DNA of 64,000 bases from an uncultured Flavobacteriales bacterium (GTDB lineage Bacteria > Bacteroidota > Bacteroidia > Palsa-965). Where the stretch lies: the NCBI GenBank assembly GCA_937974275.1, contig CALJIF010000041.1, positions 1-64,000 of the forward strand, given 5' to 3'. This document shows, in pieces, positions 1 through 9,667 of this stretch (positions are counted from its first letter, which is position 1; every line of letters starts with the position of its first letter). The position numbers and the translations under genes are program-made. The notes under the pieces were generated by a model. The model saw nothing but the letters and a program-made list of their open reading frames with translations, made no database searches and was not told where the DNA came from.

Positions 1-171
1 CTCATTCTTTTCATCATGAGCCATGAACGTTGATGTCTTCTTTACGAACTTCCCGTACATCGGGTGTTTAACTTTACGTTCTACAGCAACCACAATCGAC
101 TTGTTCATCTTGTTGCTGATTACTACGCCGACTTTTTCTTTTCTCAGTTTACGGCTAATTGTCTGTTCCAT
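1..171 (-). CDS. rpsQ: 30S ribosomal protein S17 (3' end cut by window edge)
   Basis: Binds 16S rRNA early in assembly of the 30S subunit. Translation from the ATG at 171 gives 57 residues beginning [13 protein letters not shown] and containing the family core [17 protein letters not shown] followed by [12 protein letters not shown]. The frame is still open at base 1, so the C-terminus lies outside the window. It is the last visible gene of the minus-strand S10 operon, 29 bases after rpmC. Confidence 0.95.
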   Translation of the reverse strand, partial: MEQTISRKLRKEKVGVVISNKMNKSIVVAVERKVKHPMYGKFVKKTSTFMAHDEKNE

Positions 172-200
172 GTTTTTCTTCTCTTAATTAATGAGGAACA

Positions 201-404
201 CTAGTTGGTTGCTCCGGTGCGTTCACGCTTCGTGATTTCAGTTACGATTCGTGCGATAGTTCTACGACTATTGCGAATACGAACCGGACTTTCAATCGGA
301 GACACCGAATGGTTAAGCTTCATCTTAACGAGCTGTTCCTTTTCTTCTGCAAGGCGCTCACGAAGCTCATTGATCGACATTTGAGCGATATCTTTCTGTT
401 TCAT
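201..404 (-). CDS. rpmC: 50S ribosomal protein L29
   Basis: Small helical protein at the peptide exit site of the 50S subunit. The 67 residues have the L29 pattern: an N-terminal helix with MSINELRERLAEEKEQL and a second helix with RIRNSRRTIARIVTEI. Length is normal. It lies between rplP and rpsQ, the standard S10-operon position. Confidence 0.95.
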   Translation of the reverse strand: MKQKDIAQMSINELRERLAEEKEQLVKMKLNHSVSPIESPVRIRNSRRTIARIVTEITKRERTGATN

Positions 405-424
405 CGCGATAGATCTTTTATTGT

Positions 425-853
425 TTAAGCGTTATCAGCAGAATAATCTCTGCGAACGATAAATTTGGTTGATACCGGCAATTTTTGCGCAGCCAGACGA
501 AGCGCTTCTTTGGCAGTTTCCATTGGGATGCCATCAGCTTCAAACAGCACGCGGCCCGGTTTAACAACTGCAACCCAAAATTCAGGTGCACCCTTACCTT
601 TACCCATACGAACCTCTGCAGGTTTACGTGTAATAGGCTTATCAGGGAATACGCGAATCCAAACCTGACCTTCGCGCTTCAGGTAACGTGTCATCGCGAC
701 ACGAGCTGCCTCAATTTGCTTGGCAGTAAGCCAAACTTCATCAACAGACTTTATGGCAAAAGAGCCGAATGAAATCTGGTTCCCGCGGTTGGCGTTCCCC
801 TTCATCTTCATTTTGTGCTGTTTTCTGTATTTCGTCCTTTTCGGCTGTAACAT
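425..853 (-). CDS. rplP: 50S ribosomal protein L16
   Basis: 50S protein near the A-site tRNA and peptidyl-transferase centre. The 142 residues begin [14 protein letters not shown], the L16 hallmark, and contain [19 protein letters not shown] and the basic region [19 protein letters not shown]. Full length. Part of the S10 operon between rpsC and rpmC. Confidence 0.97.
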   Translation of the reverse strand: MLQPKRTKYRKQHKMKMKGNANRGNQISFGSFAIKSVDEVWLTAKQIEAARVAMTRYLKREGQVWIRVFPDKPITRKPAEVRMGKGKGAPEFWVAVVKPGRVLFEADGIPMETAKEALRLAAQKLPVSTKFIVRRDYSADNA

Positions 854-890
854 TTTATTCTGACGTTAAAGCATTAAACTTTTAGTACTA

Positions 891-1634
891 TTATTTCGCG
901 CTATCTTTTTTACCTGCGCCACGGCGGTTGCGGTTTCCGCGGTTTCCACCACCCGTTGGAGCCGCCTTTTCACGAGCTGCGCTGTTCGCATTTGGTGATA
1001 AATCACGCTTTCCGTATAGTTCACCTTTACAAATCCATACCTTGATACCGATACGGCCGTATGCAGTGTGAGCTTCAGAAATTGCGTAATCGATATCCGC
1101 ACGTAAAGTGTGCAGCGGAACGCGACCTTCCATATAACCTTCAACGCGTGCAATTTCAGCACCGGCCAAACGACCTGAAGCCTTAACGCGAATGCCTTCA
1201 GCACCCATACGCATTGTAGAAGCAATTGACATTTTGATTGCACGACGGAATGAAATACGACCTTCGATCTGACGAGCAATGCTGTCTGCAACCAAACGTG
1301 CATCTAATTCAGGACGCTTGATTTCGAAAATATTGATCTGTACTTCTTTCTTAGTAAGTTTCTTGATCTCCTCTTTCAACTTATCCACTTCCTTACCACC
1401 TTTTCCGATGATAATACCCGGACGCGCTGTATGAATTGTAACAGTCACCAACTTCATGGTGCGCTCAATAACAATCTTGGAAATTGATCCTTTGGAAAGA
1501 CGTGCTTTCAGGTAGTTGCGGATTTTTTCATCCTCCACCAACTTATCGGCGTAATTTCTTCCACCGAACCAGTTGGACTCCCATCCGCGGATGATACCCA
1601 GTCTTAAACCTATTGGATTTGCTTTCTGTCCCAT
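891..1634 (-). CDS. rpsC: 30S ribosomal protein S3
   Basis: 30S head protein at the mRNA entry channel. The 247 residues begin [16 protein letters not shown] domain carries the [18 protein letters not shown] loop at about residues 73-90, followed by the S3 C-terminal domain ([20 protein letters not shown]). The tail is a Gly/Arg/Asn-rich basic extension, somewhat long but common in Bacteroidota. A 145-codon open frame at 866-1303 in another minus-strand frame is a shadow of this gene. Confidence 0.97.
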   Translation of the reverse strand: MGQKANPIGLRLGIIRGWESNWFGGRNYADKLVEDEKIRNYLKARLSKGSISKIVIERTMKLVTVTIHTARPGIIIGKGGKEVDKLKEEIKKLTKKEVQINIFEIKRPELDARLVADSIARQIEGRISFRRAIKMSIASTMRMGAEGIRVKASGRLAGAEIARVEGYMEGRVPLHTLRADIDYAISEAHTAYGRIGIKVWICKGELYGKRDLSPNANSAAREKAAPTGGGNRGNRNRRGAGKKDSAK

Positions 1635-1647
1635 TAATGTTTTACTA

Positions 1648-2049
1648 TTAAGCGTTAGTCTTGATTTCGTCGATAATCAGCGTTACGTGGTTCGAACGCT
1701 TTTTGATGCGGTGAGCACGACCTTGTGGAGCTGCTGAAATACGTTTCAACATTGTAGCTCCATCAACAGTGATGGTCTTCACATACAGCGCATCAGCCTG
1801 AGCAGTGTTACCTGACTTACTTTCGTAGTTCGCAATTGCAGAACGCAAAAGTTTTTCCAGACGACCTGCGGCTTCTTTGTTGGTGAAGCGCAAAATATTC
1901 AGTGCATTAAACACCTCTTTACCACGAATCAAGTCTGCGCACAAACGCATTTTTCTTGGTGAGGTAGGTACATTATTCAAACGCGCGATGAAGGTGGTTT
2001 TCATTGCCTCCTTGCGGGCGTTAGCAGCTAATTCTTTTCTACGTGCCAT
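1648..2049 (-). CDS. rplV: 50S ribosomal protein L22
   Basis: 50S protein whose beta-hairpin lines the exit tunnel. The 133 residues include the N-terminal [20 protein letters not shown] segment and the hairpin region [20 protein letters not shown] near the C-terminus. The N-terminus is slightly extended. S10-operon position between rpsS and rpsC. Confidence 0.96.
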   Translation of the reverse strand: MARRKELAANARKEAMKTTFIARLNNVPTSPRKMRLCADLIRGKEVFNALNILRFTNKEAAGRLEKLLRSAIANYESKSGNTAQADALYVKTITVDGATMLKRISAAPQGRAHRIKKRSNHVTLIIDEIKTNA

Positions 2050-2068
2050 TGCTAAAGTTCGTTAGAGG

Positions 2069-2344
2069 TTATTTACCCTTGTCCCTATTTCCGGCGTGAC
2101 CACGGAAATTGCGCGTTGGCGCGAATTCTCCTAAACGGTGACCTACCATGTTTTCAGTTACGTAAACGGGAATAAACTTATTTCCGTTGTGTACAGCGAA
2201 AGTGTGTCCAACACACTCCGGTGTAATCATTGAGCGACGTGACCAAGTCTTGATTGCTACCTTTTTATTGGAAGCATTCATCGCCTCAATTTTCTTTTCT
2301 AGTTTCGGGTCGACAAAAGGACCCTTTTTGAGTGAACGTGCCAT
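2069..2344 (-). CDS. rpsS: 30S ribosomal protein S19
   Basis: 30S head protein contacting S13 and the decoding region. The 91 residues begin [15 protein letters not shown] and contain [22 protein letters not shown] and [15 protein letters not shown], both diagnostic of S19. Normal length, between rplB and rplV. Confidence 0.97.
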   Translation of the reverse strand: MARSLKKGPFVDPKLEKKIEAMNASNKKVAIKTWSRRSMITPECVGHTFAVHNGNKFIPVYVTENMVGHRLGEFAPTRNFRGHAGNRDKGK

Positions 2345-2375
2345 TCTTCAGTTCTACGATTTGCGGCTAATATTA

Positions 2376-3200
2376 TTATTTCTTACGACGCTCGATGATG
2401 TATCGAGTTGACGCCTTCTTTTGTTGACGAGTCTTCTTACCTTTAGAGATCAAGCCCTTGCGTGAGCGTGGGTGACCACCTGAAGCACGACCTTCACCAC
2501 CACCCATAGGGTGATCAACAGGGTTCATTGCAACACCACGAACGCGTGGACGACGTCCTAACCAACGATTACGTCCTGCTTTACCGTCAGCAGTTAAGTT
2601 GTGGTCAGAGTTAGAAACAGTTCCAACAGTTGCCAAGCACGTTGTCAAGATCATGCGAGATTCACCTGAAGGTAAACGCAATACTGCATATTTCCCTTCA
2701 CGAGCGCTTAACTGGGCATAAGAACCAGCGCTACGAGCCATTTTAGCTCCCTGTCCTGGACGTAATTCAATGTTATGAATCAACGTACCCAATGGCACAT
2801 CAGACAAATACATTGCATTACCGATCTCAGGAGTAGCTTTTTTACCGGCCATTACTGTCTGACCAACTTTCAAGCCGTTTGGTGCAATAATGTAACGTTT
2901 CTCACCGTCAGCATACACTACTAATGCAATGCGTGCAGAACGATTAGGATCGTATTCGATTGTTTTTACTGTTCCGGGAACATCAAATTTATCACGCTTA
3001 AAATCGATTAAACGCAACATTTGTTTGTGACCACCGCCGATGTAGCGCATAGTCATTTTACCGGAATTGTTACGACCACCGGACTTCTTCTTTGGAGCAA
3101 CTAAGCTCTTCTCCGGGATGTTTGTCGTAATGCTTTTGTCTTCAACCAGAATGCGGTGACGCATTGCAGGGGTTAAAGGGCGAAATTTCTTCAGTGCCAT
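2376..3200 (-). CDS. rplB: 50S ribosomal protein L2
   Basis: Primary 23S rRNA-binding protein required for subunit association and peptidyl-transfer-centre assembly. The 274 residues contain an OB-fold/SH3-like core and the conserved C-terminal stretch [20 protein letters not shown], including the invariant histidine region. The N-terminus [13 protein letters not shown] is as expected. Confidence 0.97.
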   Translation of the reverse strand: MALKKFRPLTPAMRHRILVEDKSITTNIPEKSLVAPKKKSGGRNNSGKMTMRYIGGGHKQMLRLIDFKRDKFDVPGTVKTIEYDPNRSARIALVVYADGEKRYIIAPNGLKVGQTVMAGKKATPEIGNAMYLSDVPLGTLIHNIELRPGQGAKMARSAGSYAQLSAREGKYAVLRLPSGESRMILTTCLATVGTVSNSDHNLTADGKAGRNRWLGRRPRVRGVAMNPVDHPMGGGEGRASGGHPRSRKGLISKGKKTRQQKKASTRYIIERRKK

Positions 3201-3223
3201 TGCTCTCTATAGGTTTCTAGTTA

Positions 3224-3514
3224 TCAGAGATTGCTGTAAAAGTCGATGGTGTCTCCTTTTTTCAAGGTTACTACCGCCTTTTTGTGGCGATTAGCTACAC
3301 CGATTTGCATACCGCTCTTTGTGAAACGGCTGCGCACTTTACCGATATAATTCATGGTGTTAACCGTCTCAACAGTAACGCCGTACATTTTCTCAACCGC
3401 ATTTTTAATCTGCAGTTTGTTTGCACGAGAATCCACCACGAACCCGTAACGTCCAAGCTTTTCGCTGGAGCGGGTCATTTTTTCCGTAATTATTGGTTTA
3501 ACAAGCACGTCCAT
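3224..3514 (-). CDS. rplW: 50S ribosomal protein L23
   Basis: Exit-tunnel protein that docks trigger factor and SRP. The 96 residues begin MDVLVKPIITEKMT and include the RANKLQIKNAVEKMYGVTV helix-strand unit that defines L23. Lies 8 bases after rplD in the operon. Confidence 0.96.
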   Translation of the reverse strand: MDVLVKPIITEKMTRSSEKLGRYGFVVDSRANKLQIKNAVEKMYGVTVETVNTMNYIGKVRSRFTKSGMQIGVANRHKKAVVTLKKGDTIDFYSNL

Positions 3515-3522
3515 GGTGATGA

Positions 3523-4149
3523 TTACTTAAGCAGGTTAACAATTGTTTCCACCGAACCCTCGGTAATTAAGATATTTGACGCGTTCAAAATGTCGTAAGT
3601 GTTTAAATCTGAGGCATTTACAACCTTTGAACCGGTCAAATTTCGGGACGACAAATATATGTTTTTGTTGTATCCGTTCAACACAACCAACGTTTTTTTG
3701 TCGCCAACCTTTAAATTACCAAGAATTGCGTTGTATTCTTTGGTTTTCGGGGTCTGCATATTGAAGTCTTCAAGAACGATAATGTTGTTCTCTTTAGCCT
3801 TGTATGATAATGCAGATTTACGTGCCAAAGTTTTAACTTTCTTGTTCAGCGCGAAAGAATAGTCGCGAGGTTGAGGACCAAATACGCGTCCACCACCGCG
3901 GAACAAAGGTGACTTCATGCTACCCGCACGTGCACCACCTGTACCCTTTTGACGCTTCAACTTTTTAGTTGTGCGTGCAATTTCGGCACGTTCTTTAGCT
4001 TTATGTGTTCCCTGACGCTGAGCAGCCAAGTACTGCTTAACATCCAGGTAAATTGCATGATCGTTCGGCTCGATACCAAAGATGGTATCATCCAGCTTCA
4101 CCTTCTTAGATGTTGCTTTGCCTTCTGAGTTATATACTGTAAGTTCCAT
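3523..4149 (-). CDS. rplD: 50S ribosomal protein L4
   Basis: 50S assembly protein with an extended loop into the exit tunnel. The 208 residues show the loop motif [20 protein letters not shown] followed by [17 protein letters not shown]. In E. coli L4 also represses its own operon; I cannot tell from the sequence whether that occurs here. It starts 1 base after the rplC stop. Confidence 0.96.
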   Translation of the reverse strand: MELTVYNSEGKATSKKVKLDDTIFGIEPNDHAIYLDVKQYLAAQRQGTHKAKERAEIARTTKKLKRQKGTGGARAGSMKSPLFRGGGRVFGPQPRDYSFALNKKVKTLARKSALSYKAKENNIIVLEDFNMQTPKTKEYNAILGNLKVGDKKTLVVLNGYNKNIYLSSRNLTGSKVVNASDLNTYDILNASNILITEGSVETIVNLLK

Positions 4150-4150
4150 G

Positions 4151-4768
4151 TTACTTCTCGATCAAAAGATAAGACCCCTTCGATCCTGCCACAGAACCCT
4201 TAACGATAATTACGTTCTGTTCAGGAATTACTTTTAACACTTTAAGGTTTTGGGTTTTCACCTTGTCTCCACCGGTACGGCCCGCCATACGCATTCCCTT
4301 CATAACACGAGAAGCGAATGAAGAGTTACCTAATGAACCCGGTGCACGCAAACGATCATGCTGACCGTGAGTAGTACCACCTACACCACCGAAACCGTGA
4401 CGCTTCATTACACCCTGAAAACCTTTACCTTTAGAGATACCGCTCACATCAACCAAATCACCTTCCTGGAATAATTCCACGGTAACCTGATCGCCGGTGT
4501 TCTTAGCATCTTCAAACCCCTTGAACTCAACAAGTTTCTTCATTGGAGCAACACCGGCCTTTTTAAAGTGACCTTTCATTGCAGCAGAAGTGTTCTTCTC
4601 TTTGCGTTCGTCGTAGGCGAGCTGAACGGCATCATAGCCGTCTGTCTCTTTGGTTTTTACTTGCGTAACAACGCAAGGACCTGCCTGTATAACTGTGCAT
4701 GGTACATATTTACCCTCGGCACTAAACAGACTGGTCATTCCGATTTTTTTACCAATTAAGCCTGACAT
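4151..4768 (-). CDS. rplC: 50S ribosomal protein L3
   Basis: 50S assembly initiator near the peptidyl-transferase centre. The 205 residues contain the tight internal loop [17 protein letters not shown], then [15 protein letters not shown] and [10 protein letters not shown], the L3 signature. Normal length; between rpsJ and rplD. Confidence 0.97.
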   Translation of the reverse strand: MSGLIGKKIGMTSLFSAEGKYVPCTVIQAGPCVVTQVKTKETDGYDAVQLAYDERKEKNTSAAMKGHFKKAGVAPMKKLVEFKGFEDAKNTGDQVTVELFQEGDLVDVSGISKGKGFQGVMKRHGFGGVGGTTHGQHDRLRAPGSLGNSSFASRVMKGMRMAGRTGGDKVKTQNLKVLKVIPEQNVIIVKGSVAGSKGSYLLIEK

Positions 4769-4800
4769 TGTTTTTTATATTGAATTATTAAATTTCCGGA

Positions 4801-5109
4801 TTAAGGAACTTTGATTTCAACCTCTACACCGCTAGGTAACTCAAGTTTCATCAAAGCATCAACCGTTTTAGAAGTTGAACTGTAGATATCCAACAAACGC
4901 TTGTAGCTGCACAATTGGAACTGCTCACGAGCCTTCTTATTTACGTGCGGCGAACGCAACACAGTAAAAATTCTCTTATGAGTAGGCAGCGGAATTGGAC
5001 CGCTAACTACAGCGCCGGTAGCTTTTACCGTCTTAACGATTTTCTCTGCTGATTTATCAACCAGGTTGTAATCGTATGATTTTAATTTGATTCGAATCTT
5101 CTGACTCAT
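4801..5109 (-). CDS. rpsJ: 30S ribosomal protein S10
   Basis: 30S head protein; in other bacteria also NusE in antitermination. The 102 residues contain [36 protein letters not shown] and [19 protein letters not shown], all typical. It follows fusA directly, with no tuf gene between, so the str and S10 operons are joined. Confidence 0.97.
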   Translation of the reverse strand: MSQKIRIKLKSYDYNLVDKSAEKIVKTVKATGAVVSGPIPLPTHKRIFTVLRSPHVNKKAREQFQLCSYKRLLDIYSSTSKTVDALMKLELPSGVEVEIKVP

Positions 5110-5128
5110 TATATCAATTATTGCCGGA

Positions 5129-7252
5129 TTATACTTCTTGAGCTTTTTTACCTTTTGCTTTCGCGATCACTTCATCAGCGATGTTACGAGGAGCTTCCGC
5201 ATAGTGCGAGAATTCCATAGTTGAAGATGCACGACCGGAAGTGATAGTACGTAACTGAGTTACATAACCAAACATTTCTGACAGCGGCACCTGCGCCTTA
5301 ATAACCTGAGCTACACCTTTGCTGTCCATACCCTGCACCTGCCCACGACGGCGGTTCAAGTCACCTACAACATCACCCATGTATTGATCAGGAGTAACAA
5401 CCTCGAGCTTCATGATTGGCTCTAACAGCACCGGACGTGCAGAAGGAGCAGCTTCACGATAGCCTGATTTAGCACAGATTTCGAAAGACAGAGAATCAGA
5501 GTCAACGTTGTGGTAAGAACCGTCCGTAACACGAACTTTCATTGTCTGAATAGGATAACCTGCAAGCACGCCGTTAGTCATAGCTGCACGGAAACCTTTT
5601 TCAATTGCAGGGATAAATTCACGAGGAATGTTACCACCTGTAATTTCGTTCACGAACTGTAAACCACCGTTCTTATCAGTTGCAACGAAATCTTCATCAG
5701 CAGGAGAAATCACAAACTTAACGTCAGCGAATTTACCGCGACCACCTGTTTGCTTCTTATATACTTCGCGATGCTCGTGAGCACCGGTGATAGCTTCTTT
5801 ATAGTTAACCTGAGGAGCACCCTGGTTTACTTCAACTTTAAATTCGCGACGTAAACGGTCAACGATAATCTCCAGGTGCAATTCACCCATACCGCTGATT
5901 ACAGTCTGACCTGTTTCATCATCCGATTTAACACGGAACGTAGGATCCTCTTCAGACAATTTCGCCAAAGCAACACCTAACTTATCTAGGTCGGCCTGAG
6001 TTTTAGGCTCAATTGCCAAACCGATAACCGGCTCAGGGAACTGCATTGCTTCAAGAACGATAGGATTGTTCTCATCACACAAGGTATCGCCTGTCTTGAT
6101 ATCTTTAAAACCAACAGCAGCGCCAATATCACCGGCCTCGATAAAAGGAATCTGGTTCTGTTTGTTCGCGTGCATCTGGAAGATACGAGAGATACGTTCT
6201 TTCTGACCGGAACGTGTATTTAAAACGTAAGAACCTGAATCCAAACGACCTGCATAGCAACGGAAATACGCCAGACGACCTACAAATGGGTCAGTCGCGA
6301 TTTTAAACGCCAACGCAGTAAAAGGCTCTTTAGCATCCGGTGTACGGCTTACTTCTTCACCTGTATTTGGATTTGTTCCTTTGATATTTTCTTTATCCAA
6401 TGGTGACGGCATCAATTCCATCACGTAGTCCAACATGGTCTGAACGCCTTTATTTTTGAAGGCAGAACCACACAACATTGGAACGATTTTGTTTGCAACA
6501 CACGCCTTACGCAATGCAGCAAAAATCTCAGCTTCAGTAATTGAGTTCGGATCCTCAAAATACTTCTCCATCAACGTATCATCGAACTCAGCGATTGATT
6601 CGAGCAACTTCACACGATATTCGTTCACTTCATCCAACATATCAGCAGGAATCGGAACTACTTCGAATGTCATGCCCTGATCGCTTTCATTCCATACGAT
6701 ACCACGGTTGTTCACCAAGTCAACAACACCTTTGAAATTTTCTTCAGCACCGATAGGCAACTGAAGAGGAACAGCGTTACCACCTAAAACTTCTTTAACC
6801 TGCTTAACTACGTTTAAGAAGTCGGCACCGGAACGGTCCATTTTATTTACGAAACCGATACGAGTTACGTTGTAATTGTTAGCCAAACGCCAGTTGGTTT
6901 CTGACTGCGGCTCAACACCGTCAACAGACGAGAACAAAAACACCAGACCGTCTAATACGCGCAAAGAACGATTCACCTCTACCGTAAAGTCAACGTGACC
7001 CGGAGTATCGATGATGTTCATTTTGTACTTATTGCCACGGTAGTGCCAGTGACATGTTGTTGCAGCTGATGTAATGGTAATACCACGCTCCTGCTCCTGA
7101 ACCATCCAGTCCATAGTAGCAGCACCGTCATGTACCTCACCAATTTTGTGATTTACACCTGCATAATAAAGAATACGCTCGGTAGTTGTAGTTTTCCCTG
7201 CATCAATGTGTGCAGCGATACCGATATTGCGTGTATATTTTAAGTCACTCAT
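5129..7252 (-). CDS. fusA: translation elongation factor G
   Basis: GTPase that drives ribosomal translocation. The 707 residues have the full EF-G architecture: G1 [15 protein letters not shown] near residue 14, the switch region with [12 protein letters not shown]3 DTPGHVDFT and G4 NKMD, then domains II-V ending with the domain V segment [19 protein letters not shown]. Normal length. Cotranscribed between rpsG and rpsJ. Confidence 0.98.
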   Translation of the reverse strand: MSDLKYTRNIGIAAHIDAGKTTTTERILYYAGVNHKIGEVHDGAATMDWMVQEQERGITITSAATTCHWHYRGNKYKMNIIDTPGHVDFTVEVNRSLRVLDGLVFLFSSVDGVEPQSETNWRLANNYNVTRIGFVNKMDRSGADFLNVVKQVKEVLGGNAVPLQLPIGAEENFKGVVDLVNNRGIVWNESDQGMTFEVVPIPADMLDEVNEYRVKLLESIAEFDDTLMEKYFEDPNSITEAEIFAALRKACVANKIVPMLCGSAFKNKGVQTMLDYVMELMPSPLDKENIKGTNPNTGEEVSRTPDAKEPFTALAFKIATDPFVGRLAYFRCYAGRLDSGSYVLNTRSGQKERISRIFQMHANKQNQIPFIEAGDIGAAVGFKDIKTGDTLCDENNPIVLEAMQFPEPVIGLAIEPKTQADLDKLGVALAKLSEEDPTFRVKSDDETGQTVISGMGELHLEIIVDRLRREFKVEVNQGAPQVNYKEAITGAHEHREVYKKQTGGRGKFADVKFVISPADEDFVATDKNGGLQFVNEITGGNIPREFIPAIEKGFRAAMTNGVLAGYPIQTMKVRVTDGSYHNVDSDSLSFEICAKSGYREAAPSARPVLLEPIMKLEVVTPDQYMGDVVGDLNRRRGQVQGMDSKGVAQVIKAQVPLSEMFGYVTQLRTITSGRASSTMEFSHYAEAPRNIADEVIAKAKGKKAQEV

Positions 7253-7271
7253 GTTCTACAGCTCGAATAAA

Positions 7272-7739
7272 TTAGATACGGAAATGTGAGTATGCTTTGT
7301 TAGCTTCAGCCATACGGTGAACATCTTCCTTCTTTTTGAATGCAGCACCTTCTTCTTTAGAAGCAGCCACGATTTCAGAAGCAAGACGAGCAGCCATAGA
7401 CTTCTCGTTACGTCCACGTGCATACCCGATCATCCATTTAATGCCCAAAGCAGTACGACGTTCAGGACGGATTTCCTGAGGAATCTGGAAGGTAGCACCA
7501 CCAACACGACGGCTGCGAACCTCTACATTAGGAGTAACGTTAGCCAATGCCTTTTTCCAAGTTTCCAAACCATCTTGCTCGGTGCGTTTAGCAACGATTT
7601 CAACAGCTTCATAGAATACCTTGTACGCAGTTGACTTTTTACCCTGAAGCATCAAGTTGTTTACGAAACGTGTTACTAACACATCGTGAAACTTCGGATC
7701 AGGAAGAAGAGGGCGTTTTTTTGCTTTAGCTTTCCTCAT
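7272..7739 (-). CDS. rpsG: 30S ribosomal protein S7
   Basis: Primary 16S rRNA 3'-domain binder. The 155 residues begin [17 protein letters not shown] and contain [35 protein letters not shown] and [14 protein letters not shown] at the end. Normal length; second gene of the str operon. Confidence 0.97.
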   Translation of the reverse strand: MRKAKAKKRPLLPDPKFHDVLVTRFVNNLMLQGKKSTAYKVFYEAVEIVAKRTEQDGLETWKKALANVTPNVEVRSRRVGGATFQIPQEIRPERRTALGIKWMIGYARGRNEKSMAARLASEIVAASKEEGAAFKKKEDVHRMAEANKAYSHFRI

Positions 7740-7765
7740 TGTATTTGTACTCTAACAGTTAATGA

Positions 7766-8164
7766 TTATTTCTTTTTAGCCGGTGCAGCTCCAGCTTTAG
7801 CTTTCTTGGTACCGTATTTTGAACGACGCTGATTACGTCCTTCAACACCAGCGGTATCGAGTGCACCACGCACAATATGATAACGTACACCCGGTAAGTC
7901 TTTCACACGACCACCACGAACCAGAACGATTGAGTGTTCCTGTAAGTTGTGACCTTCACCAGGGATGTAGGCGATAACTTCTACTTTATTTGTTAAACGC
8001 ACCTTAGCTACTTTACGAAGAGCCGAGTTAGGCTTCTTAGGAGTAGTGGTATACACGCGGGTGCAAATTCCTCTCTTCTGCGGGCAGCTATCCAGAGCAG
8101 CAGATTTGCTTCTGTTAGGAGCCTTGAATCTGCCTTTGCGCACAAGCTGTTGGATCGTTGGCAT
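7766..8164 (-). CDS. rpsL: 30S ribosomal protein S12
   Basis: Decoding-centre protein and first gene of the str operon. The 132 residues carry [20 protein letters not shown] and [17 protein letters not shown]. The two lysines altered in streptomycin-resistant mutants (K43 and K88 in E. coli numbering) are both lysine here, so the protein looks wild type at those sites. The basic tail is lysine/alanine-rich. The promoter lies at 8237-8266. Confidence 0.97.
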   Translation of the reverse strand: MPTIQQLVRKGRFKAPNRSKSAALDSCPQKRGICTRVYTTTPKKPNSALRKVAKVRLTNKVEVIAYIPGEGHNLQEHSIVLVRGGRVKDLPGVRYHIVRGALDTAGVEGRNQRRSKYGTKKAKAGAAPAKKK

Positions 8165-8236
8165 TTGTACTTTTAATTAGTTATTTATCAATGTTTTTGC
8201 AAAAACTTTTCACCCCAATCCAGTTTTTGGGGAGGG

Positions 8237-8266
8237 CAAAGGTACTAATTCTTTGATATAAACAAC
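8237..8266 (-). promoter_or_regulatory. Bacteroidota-type promoter of the str/S10 operon
   Basis: Read on the minus strand, a TTG (8263-8265) is followed by 18 bases and TACCTTTG (8237-8244), matching the Bacteroidota sigma factor consensus (TTTG at -33, TAnnTTTG at -7). The expected transcription start is near 8230, giving a leader of about 65 bases before rpsL. An inverted repeat CCCCAA/TTGGGG (8213-8218 with 8227-8232) and a 14-base palindrome (8193-8206) fall in or at the edge of that leader. Confidence 0.75.
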
Positions 8267-8383
8267 ATTTGGTGAAATATTTTTTCTTGATTTTCAGGGT
8301 GAAACGTGAAAAATTAGTCGTATCGCGCTTTTTACCCGCACGAAACGCTCCAAATAATCGATGATTTATAGCTTCAGAACCGG

Positions 8384-8391
8384 TATCTTTA
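8384..8391 (+). promoter_or_regulatory. -7 box TATCTTTA, four bases before the first cluster gene
   Basis: TATCTTTA differs from TAnnTTTG in the last base and is separated from the ATG at 8396 by exactly four bases. This is the spacing repeated at several other starts here and predicts a leaderless or nearly leaderless transcript. No convincing -33 TTTG is visible. Confidence 0.5.
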
Positions 8392-8395
8392 GCCC

Positions 8396-9415
8396 ATGCC
8401 CTCCACAATTTCAGCATGGGAATTTGCATTTCCTGAAAGCACGTACAGCAGTGAAGATTTCTATCGCGAATTTCCTGCGATCAAACGTGGCAATTTGGAG
8501 AAAACCGGTGTTCTGAAGCGTCATGTGGCATCGGATGGTGAATTCGGATCTGATTTGGCGTTTAATGCCGCGCGTAAGTTGATGGAAAATTTACAACTTG
8601 ACCCGGGCTCAATTGACTATTTGCTGTATTTGTCCTGCGACCTCGATTATTATGCACCAACAACTGCAGGGATTCTGCATCATCGACTAGGATTGAAAAG
8701 TAGCGCAGGTGCATTGGATTTAGTGCAAGGATGCAGCGGTTATCTATACGGCCTTCAAATTGCGGATGCGCTTGCACAAAGCGGAACACACAAGCGAGTT
8801 TTACTATTAACTGCCAGCCTATTAACTAAATACATACATCCTCAAGATAAAGGAAATCGTTTTCTATTTGGAGACGCGGCAAGTGCTACCCTTATTGAGC
8901 ATACCAATCAAGGCGGCTTAGGACCATTCCTAATGGGGAATGACGGTAGCGGCGCGGAAGCAATTATCATAAAAAATGGGCGTTCCCGACACCCCGGGGT
9001 TGATGACAATGCTCCGGAAATCGTTGATGAATTCGGAAACATTACCACTGACAACCACCTACAAATGGATGGATTAGCAGTGTTTCGTTTCACGATGCGA
9101 ACGGTTCCTGAACTTGTATCAACATACTTATCTCAGCAACGATTGACGTTTAATGACATAGATTTATTTGTGTTTCATCAACCCAATCTTTACCTGAACG
9201 AACTGCTAAGAAAAAAGCTGAGAATTCCGGAAGATCGTTTCGTGCATTGTATTGAAAACTATGGGAACACCGTACAAAACTCAATACCCCTTGCCTTGCA
9301 CCATGCCGCAACCACAGGACAACTGCGAATGGGCATGCGTGTGCTGCTTTGCGGGTTTGGTTCCGGTTTTTCGTGGGGAATAACACTGCTGCAATACGAA
9401 CAACATGCTTCATAA
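8396..9415 (+). CDS. 3-oxoacyl-ACP synthase III-like protein (KAS III 1)
   Basis: Thiolase-fold enzyme of the FabH/KAS III family, which condenses an acyl thioester with malonyl-ACP or, in relatives such as CloN2, transfers an acyl group. The 339 residues keep the catalytic triad: C113 in QGCSGYLYGL, H261 in FVFHQPNLY and N291 in NYGNTVQNS. The FGDAASATLIE segment and C-terminal GFGSGFSWG are typical. It opens the plus-strand cluster, divergent from rpsL, and is followed after 17 bases by a carrier protein and a second KAS III. Substrate cannot be read; an acyl donor held on one of the two carrier proteins is my inference. Confidence 0.85.
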   Translation: MPSTISAWEFAFPESTYSSEDFYREFPAIKRGNLEKTGVLKRHVASDGEFGSDLAFNAARKLMENLQLDPGSIDYLLYLSCDLDYYAPTTAGILHHRLGLKSSAGALDLVQGCSGYLYGLQIADALAQSGTHKRVLLLTASLLTKYIHPQDKGNRFLFGDAASATLIEHTNQGGLGPFLMGNDGSGAEAIIIKNGRSRHPGVDDNAPEIVDEFGNITTDNHLQMDGLAVFRFTMRTVPELVSTYLSQQRLTFNDIDLFVFHQPNLYLNELLRKKLRIPEDRFVHCIENYGNTVQNSIPLALHHAATTGQLRMGMRVLLCGFGSGFSWGITLLQYEQHAS

Positions 9416-9419
9416 TCCT

Positions 9420-9427
9420 TAAGTTTG
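9420..9427 (+). promoter_or_regulatory. -7 box TAAGTTTG before the first carrier protein
   Basis: A perfect TAnnTTTG lies in the 17-base gap after KAS III 1 and five bases before the ATG at 9433. It could be an internal leaderless promoter. No -33 element is seen, so it may be chance within an operon. Confidence 0.4.
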
Positions 9428-9432
9428 GCGTC

Positions 9433-9666
9433 ATGGACAGTTTAGAAATTTTCACGGAGAAGCTCCTCGTCGAATTGGATTCGTTTCCTGCGGATTCACT
9501 AAAGCCTGACACGCATTACCGTCAGTTGCCCGAATGGAGCTCAATGCACGTATTAATCATCATTGCATTTTGTGAAACAGAATACGGCATTACCGTTACA
9601 GGCGAGGATTTGCGTGGATGTTCGACACTGCGTGATTTACACAACTTACTTTTAACACGACAATAA
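9433..9666 (+). CDS. acyl carrier protein (ACP 1)
   Basis: Small 77-residue carrier protein predicted to hold acyl groups on a phosphopantetheine arm. The start at MDSLEIFTEKLL fits the ACP helix-1 pattern; an upstream in-frame extension would overlap the preceding gene. The attachment site reads W35-S-S-M38, with S37 aligned to the phosphopantetheinyl serine; the usual Asp before it is Ser here. The following ITVTGEDLRGCSTLRDLHNLL matches helices 3-4. Lying between two KAS III genes it is probably their partner, recalling CloN1 next to CloN2. The odd DSL motif lowers certainty that it is modified by a standard PPTase. Confidence 0.8.
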   Translation: MDSLEIFTEKLLVELDSFPADSLKPDTHYRQLPEWSSMHVLIIIAFCETEYGITVTGEDLRGCSTLRDLHNLLLTRQ

Positions 9667-9667
9667 T

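Noticed and set aside
866..1303. 145-codon open frame on the minus strand
   Set aside because: It lies in another frame of rpsC, is rich in unlikely residue runs and has no family resemblance.
5109..7252. Missing tuf gene between fusA and rpsJ as a deletion
   Set aside because: Absence of tuf at this place is common in Bacteroidota; not unusual.
8181..8429. 82-codon frame covering the rpsL leader and KAS III start
   Set aside because: It overlaps both promoters and reads like translated non-coding DNA.
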